Source: Thermoplasmata archaeon (lineage in GTDB: Archaea; Thermoplasmatota; Thermoplasmata; UBA184). Taken from it: a DNA stretch of 7,948 bases. The notes beneath the pieces were generated by a model. It made no database searches. It had not been told where the DNA came from and worked only from the letters and a program-made list of their open reading frames with translations. This document shows positions 6,473 through 7,948 of the stretch, piece by piece. The stretch is taken from positions 1-7,948 of the forward strand of contig JASHUP010000215.1 of NCBI GenBank assembly GCA_030039915.1, written 5' to 3'. Position 1 is the first letter of the stretch; each line of letters begins with the position of its first letter. Made by a program: the position numbers and the translations under genes.

Positions 6473-7626
6473 AAGTGGCGCACGTGCTCCTCCGCTTCGA
6501 CGCCCCCGGCGGGGTGGAGACGAACGTTCGGGAGGTCACCCGCCGGCTCCGCGCCGCCGGTGAGGAGGTCGAGGTCTACGCGAGCGACCTCTACGACGAG
6601 GGACGATGGGAGCGGCGCACGAACTATCCGGCGGTCGTCGACGGGGTTCCCGTGCATCGGTTCGCCGTCCGAAAACGGCTCGTTCCGGGCCTCACGATGC
6701 CGATGATGGTCGGGCTCATCGACGCGCTCGCGGAGAGCGACGCGGACGCCATCCACGCTCACTCGCACCGCTACGGCCACGTCCTCGAGGCCGCCGTGGT
6801 GGCGGAGCGGCTTCGGATCCCGCTCGTTGTTTCAACCCATTACCATCCGGCCGACCGGCGCGAGCCGCCGCTCAAGCGGGGTCTCCTGCGCGTCCAGGAC
6901 GTCGGCTTCGGGATGACCGCCTACCGGATCGCTCGCGCCCTTGTCGTCCAGACCGACCGGGAAGCGGCCCTCGTTCGGGAGTTCGCGCCCTCCCGCAAGC
7001 TGCGGACGATCGCCCCCGGCATCGACCTGGCCGCGTGGTCGCATCCCGAGAGGGACCTTCCGGCCGGAATCGACCTCCCCCCGCGGTACTTCCTCTTCGT
7101 CGGCCGGGTCGCATCGAACAAGGGGCTTCCGACGCTGCTCGAGGCCCTGGCCCGGCTCCCTGCGGACCCGCGAAGCGTGCTCGTTCTCATGGGCCGCGAT
7201 TGGGGGGAGCGCGGGCACTTGGAGAGCCGGGCGCGGGAGCTCGGAATCGGAGAGCGCGTTCGGTTTCTCGACCACGTCGACCCGGCGTCGGCCTACCGCG
7301 GCGTCATCCGGCGGGCGCACGCCCTGGTCCTGCCTTCCGAGTGGGAAGCGTTCGGCCTCGTCCTGCTCGAGGCGATGGCGGCGGGGACACCAATTGTCGC
7401 GACGAACGTGGGCGGGGTTCCGGACGTCCTCGACCAGGGGCGGGTCGGACGGCTCGTGCCGTTCGGCGATCCGGACGCCCTGGCGGCGGCGATGCGGGCC
7501 GTGGACGAGAACCCCGAGGAGACCGCCCGCCTCCGCACGGCGGCGCTCGCCCGGGTCCAGGGGTTCGATTGGTCCGAGACGGTCGCCCGGCACCGGGCGC
7601 TCTACCGAGAGGTCGTCGGACGCTGA
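6469..7626 (+). CDS. Glycosyltransferase family 4, second of a tandem pair
   Basis: The 385-residue retaining GT-B glycosyltransferase is clearly paralogous to the gene before it. Both start MKVA, share APGGVE and a VYxSDLY segment, and have FVGRxASNKGL (here 210-220) and the signature block SEWEAFGLVLLE (Glu293 and Glu301). Family features also include HAHSHRYG (97-104), VSTHYHP (121-127), IAPGID (181-186) and AAGTPIVATNVGGVPDV (304-320). The GTG start overlaps the previous stop as GTGA, and GGGAGGT lies about 9 nt ahead, so translation is coupled and both enzymes are probably needed together. The frame stays open upstream to 5701, but only as an alternative frame inside the first enzyme. 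Successive sugar additions to one acceptor are a reasonable guess; substrates are unknown. Confidence 0.93.
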   Translation: MKVAHVLLRFDAPGGVETNVREVTRRLRAAGEEVEVYASDLYDEGRWERRTNYPAVVDGVPVHRFAVRKRLVPGLTMPMMVGLIDALAESDADAIHAHSHRYGHVLEAAVVAERLRIPLVVSTHYHPADRREPPLKRGLLRVQDVGFGMTAYRIARALVVQTDREAALVREFAPSRKLRTIAPGIDLAAWSHPERDLPAGIDLPPRYFLFVGRVASNKGLPTLLEALARLPADPRSVLVLMGRDWGERGHLESRARELGIGERVRFLDHVDPASAYRGVIRRAHALVLPSEWEAFGLVLLEAMAAGTPIVATNVGGVPDVLDQGRVGRLVPFGDPDALAAAMRAVDENPEETARLRTAALARVQGFDWSETVARHRALYREVVGR

Positions 7627-7745
7627 CCCCGGCGAGCCTCGAGGCGAATGAGCTCGGCGCCGACGTGGTCGAGGTCGGCACTGCCCTCTCCGCCTCGGAC
7701 GGCGGCGACCGCGCGAAAGAGGCGGCCGAGGAATCCCGCGATCAT
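7602..7745 (-). CDS. Probable small protein of 47 residues, coupled to the aminotransferase
   Basis: I do not recognise this protein. Its ATG overlaps the aminotransferase stop as ATGA, and GAGGT (7752-7756, minus strand) sits 6 nt ahead, an ideal ribosome site. It begins MIAGFLGRLFRAVAAVRGG, a stretch that could form an amphipathic helix, followed by a charged ADLDHVGAELIRLEARRG. Of its 47 codons 37 end in G or C, in line with real genes here. Its 3' end overlaps the convergent glycosyltransferase by 25 bp, which is unusual but possible. It fills almost all of the gap between the two genes. A chance open frame in GC-rich DNA cannot be excluded. Confidence 0.45.
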   Translation of the reverse strand: MIAGFLGRLFRAVAAVRGGEGSADLDHVGAELIRLEARRGQRPTTSR

Positions 7746-7948
7746 GCGCTGACCTCGTGCGCGTACATGTCGAGGATCTTGAGCCCGTTCCGAAGGTTCT
7801 TTCGGGACGCCGCGAATGAGATGCGAAGGTGCGAGGCGCCGAGCGAGCCGAAGGCGTCGCCCGGCGTCGTGATCAGCCCCCGCTGGAGCAACGACTGGGC
7901 GACTTCAGTACTCGACCGGGGCCAGTCGAAGCGCGGGAAGACGTAGAA
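7742..7948 (-). CDS. Class I/II aminotransferase, C-terminal part only
   Basis: Sixty-eight C-terminal codons are in the window; the N-terminus, with the pyridoxal-phosphate lysine, lies beyond the right edge. The visible part reads FYVFPRF, then VAQSLLQRGLITTPGDAFG, then HLRISFAASRKNLRNGLKIL. This is the usual end of fold-type I aspartate/aromatic-type aminotransferases: the PGxAFG turn, then R-I-S-F-A with the arginine that binds the substrate alpha-carboxylate, then the final helix. The enzyme would move an amino group between an amino acid and a 2-oxo acid; the exact substrate cannot be said from the tail. It is convergent with the glycosyltransferase cluster and so probably not part of it. 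Confidence 0.85.
   Translation of the reverse strand, partial: FYVFPRFDWPRSSTEVAQSLLQRGLITTPGDAFGSLGASHLRISFAASRKNLRNGLKILDMYAHEVSA

Noticed and set aside
7627..7741. Terminator or non-coding RNA between the convergent genes
   Set aside because: No T-rich stretch or convincing stem is seen; the stretch is better explained by the small minus-strand gene.

Overview
The window is high-GC DNA, roughly two-thirds G+C by eye, that looks archaeal. It carries an archaeal-type PAC2-family protein and a RimI/Ard1-like acetyltransferase. The central genes have a TATA-like box about 25 nt ahead of a nearly leaderless start, and GTG starts are common. A UDP-sulfoquinovose synthase of the SQD1/Agl3 type also fits an archaeon, since Agl3 is known from Sulfolobus. 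A GC-rich member of Thermoplasmatota is my guess; no marker gene here fixes the lineage.

Layout. Positions 1-1800 hold a minus-strand operon, in transcription order: PAC2 protein, GNAT acetyltransferase, then a CBS-domain protein cut by the window start. Positions 1801-1926 are a divergent promoter region. From 1927 to 7626 all genes are on the plus strand: UDP-sulfoquinovose synthase, a GalU-like sugar nucleotidyltransferase, an M20 metallohydrolase, and two tandem paralogous family-4 glycosyltransferases joined by a 4-bp overlap. At the right edge, convergent on the minus strand, are the last 68 codons of a class I/II aminotransferase. Its stop overlaps the ATG of a probable 47-residue small protein.

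How the genes fit together. The nucleotidyltransferase would make UDP-glucose from glucose-1-phosphate and UTP. The SQD1-like enzyme would convert UDP-glucose plus sulfite to UDP-sulfoquinovose. One or both GT4 enzymes could then move sulfoquinovose, or another sugar, onto a lipid or a glycan. The two enzyme families and the gene order are read from the sequence; the joint pathway is inference. The job of the M20 hydrolase in the middle of the cluster is unknown. This compact archaeal sulfosugar locus is the most interesting content. I see no tRNA, rRNA, CRISPR array or insertion sequence.
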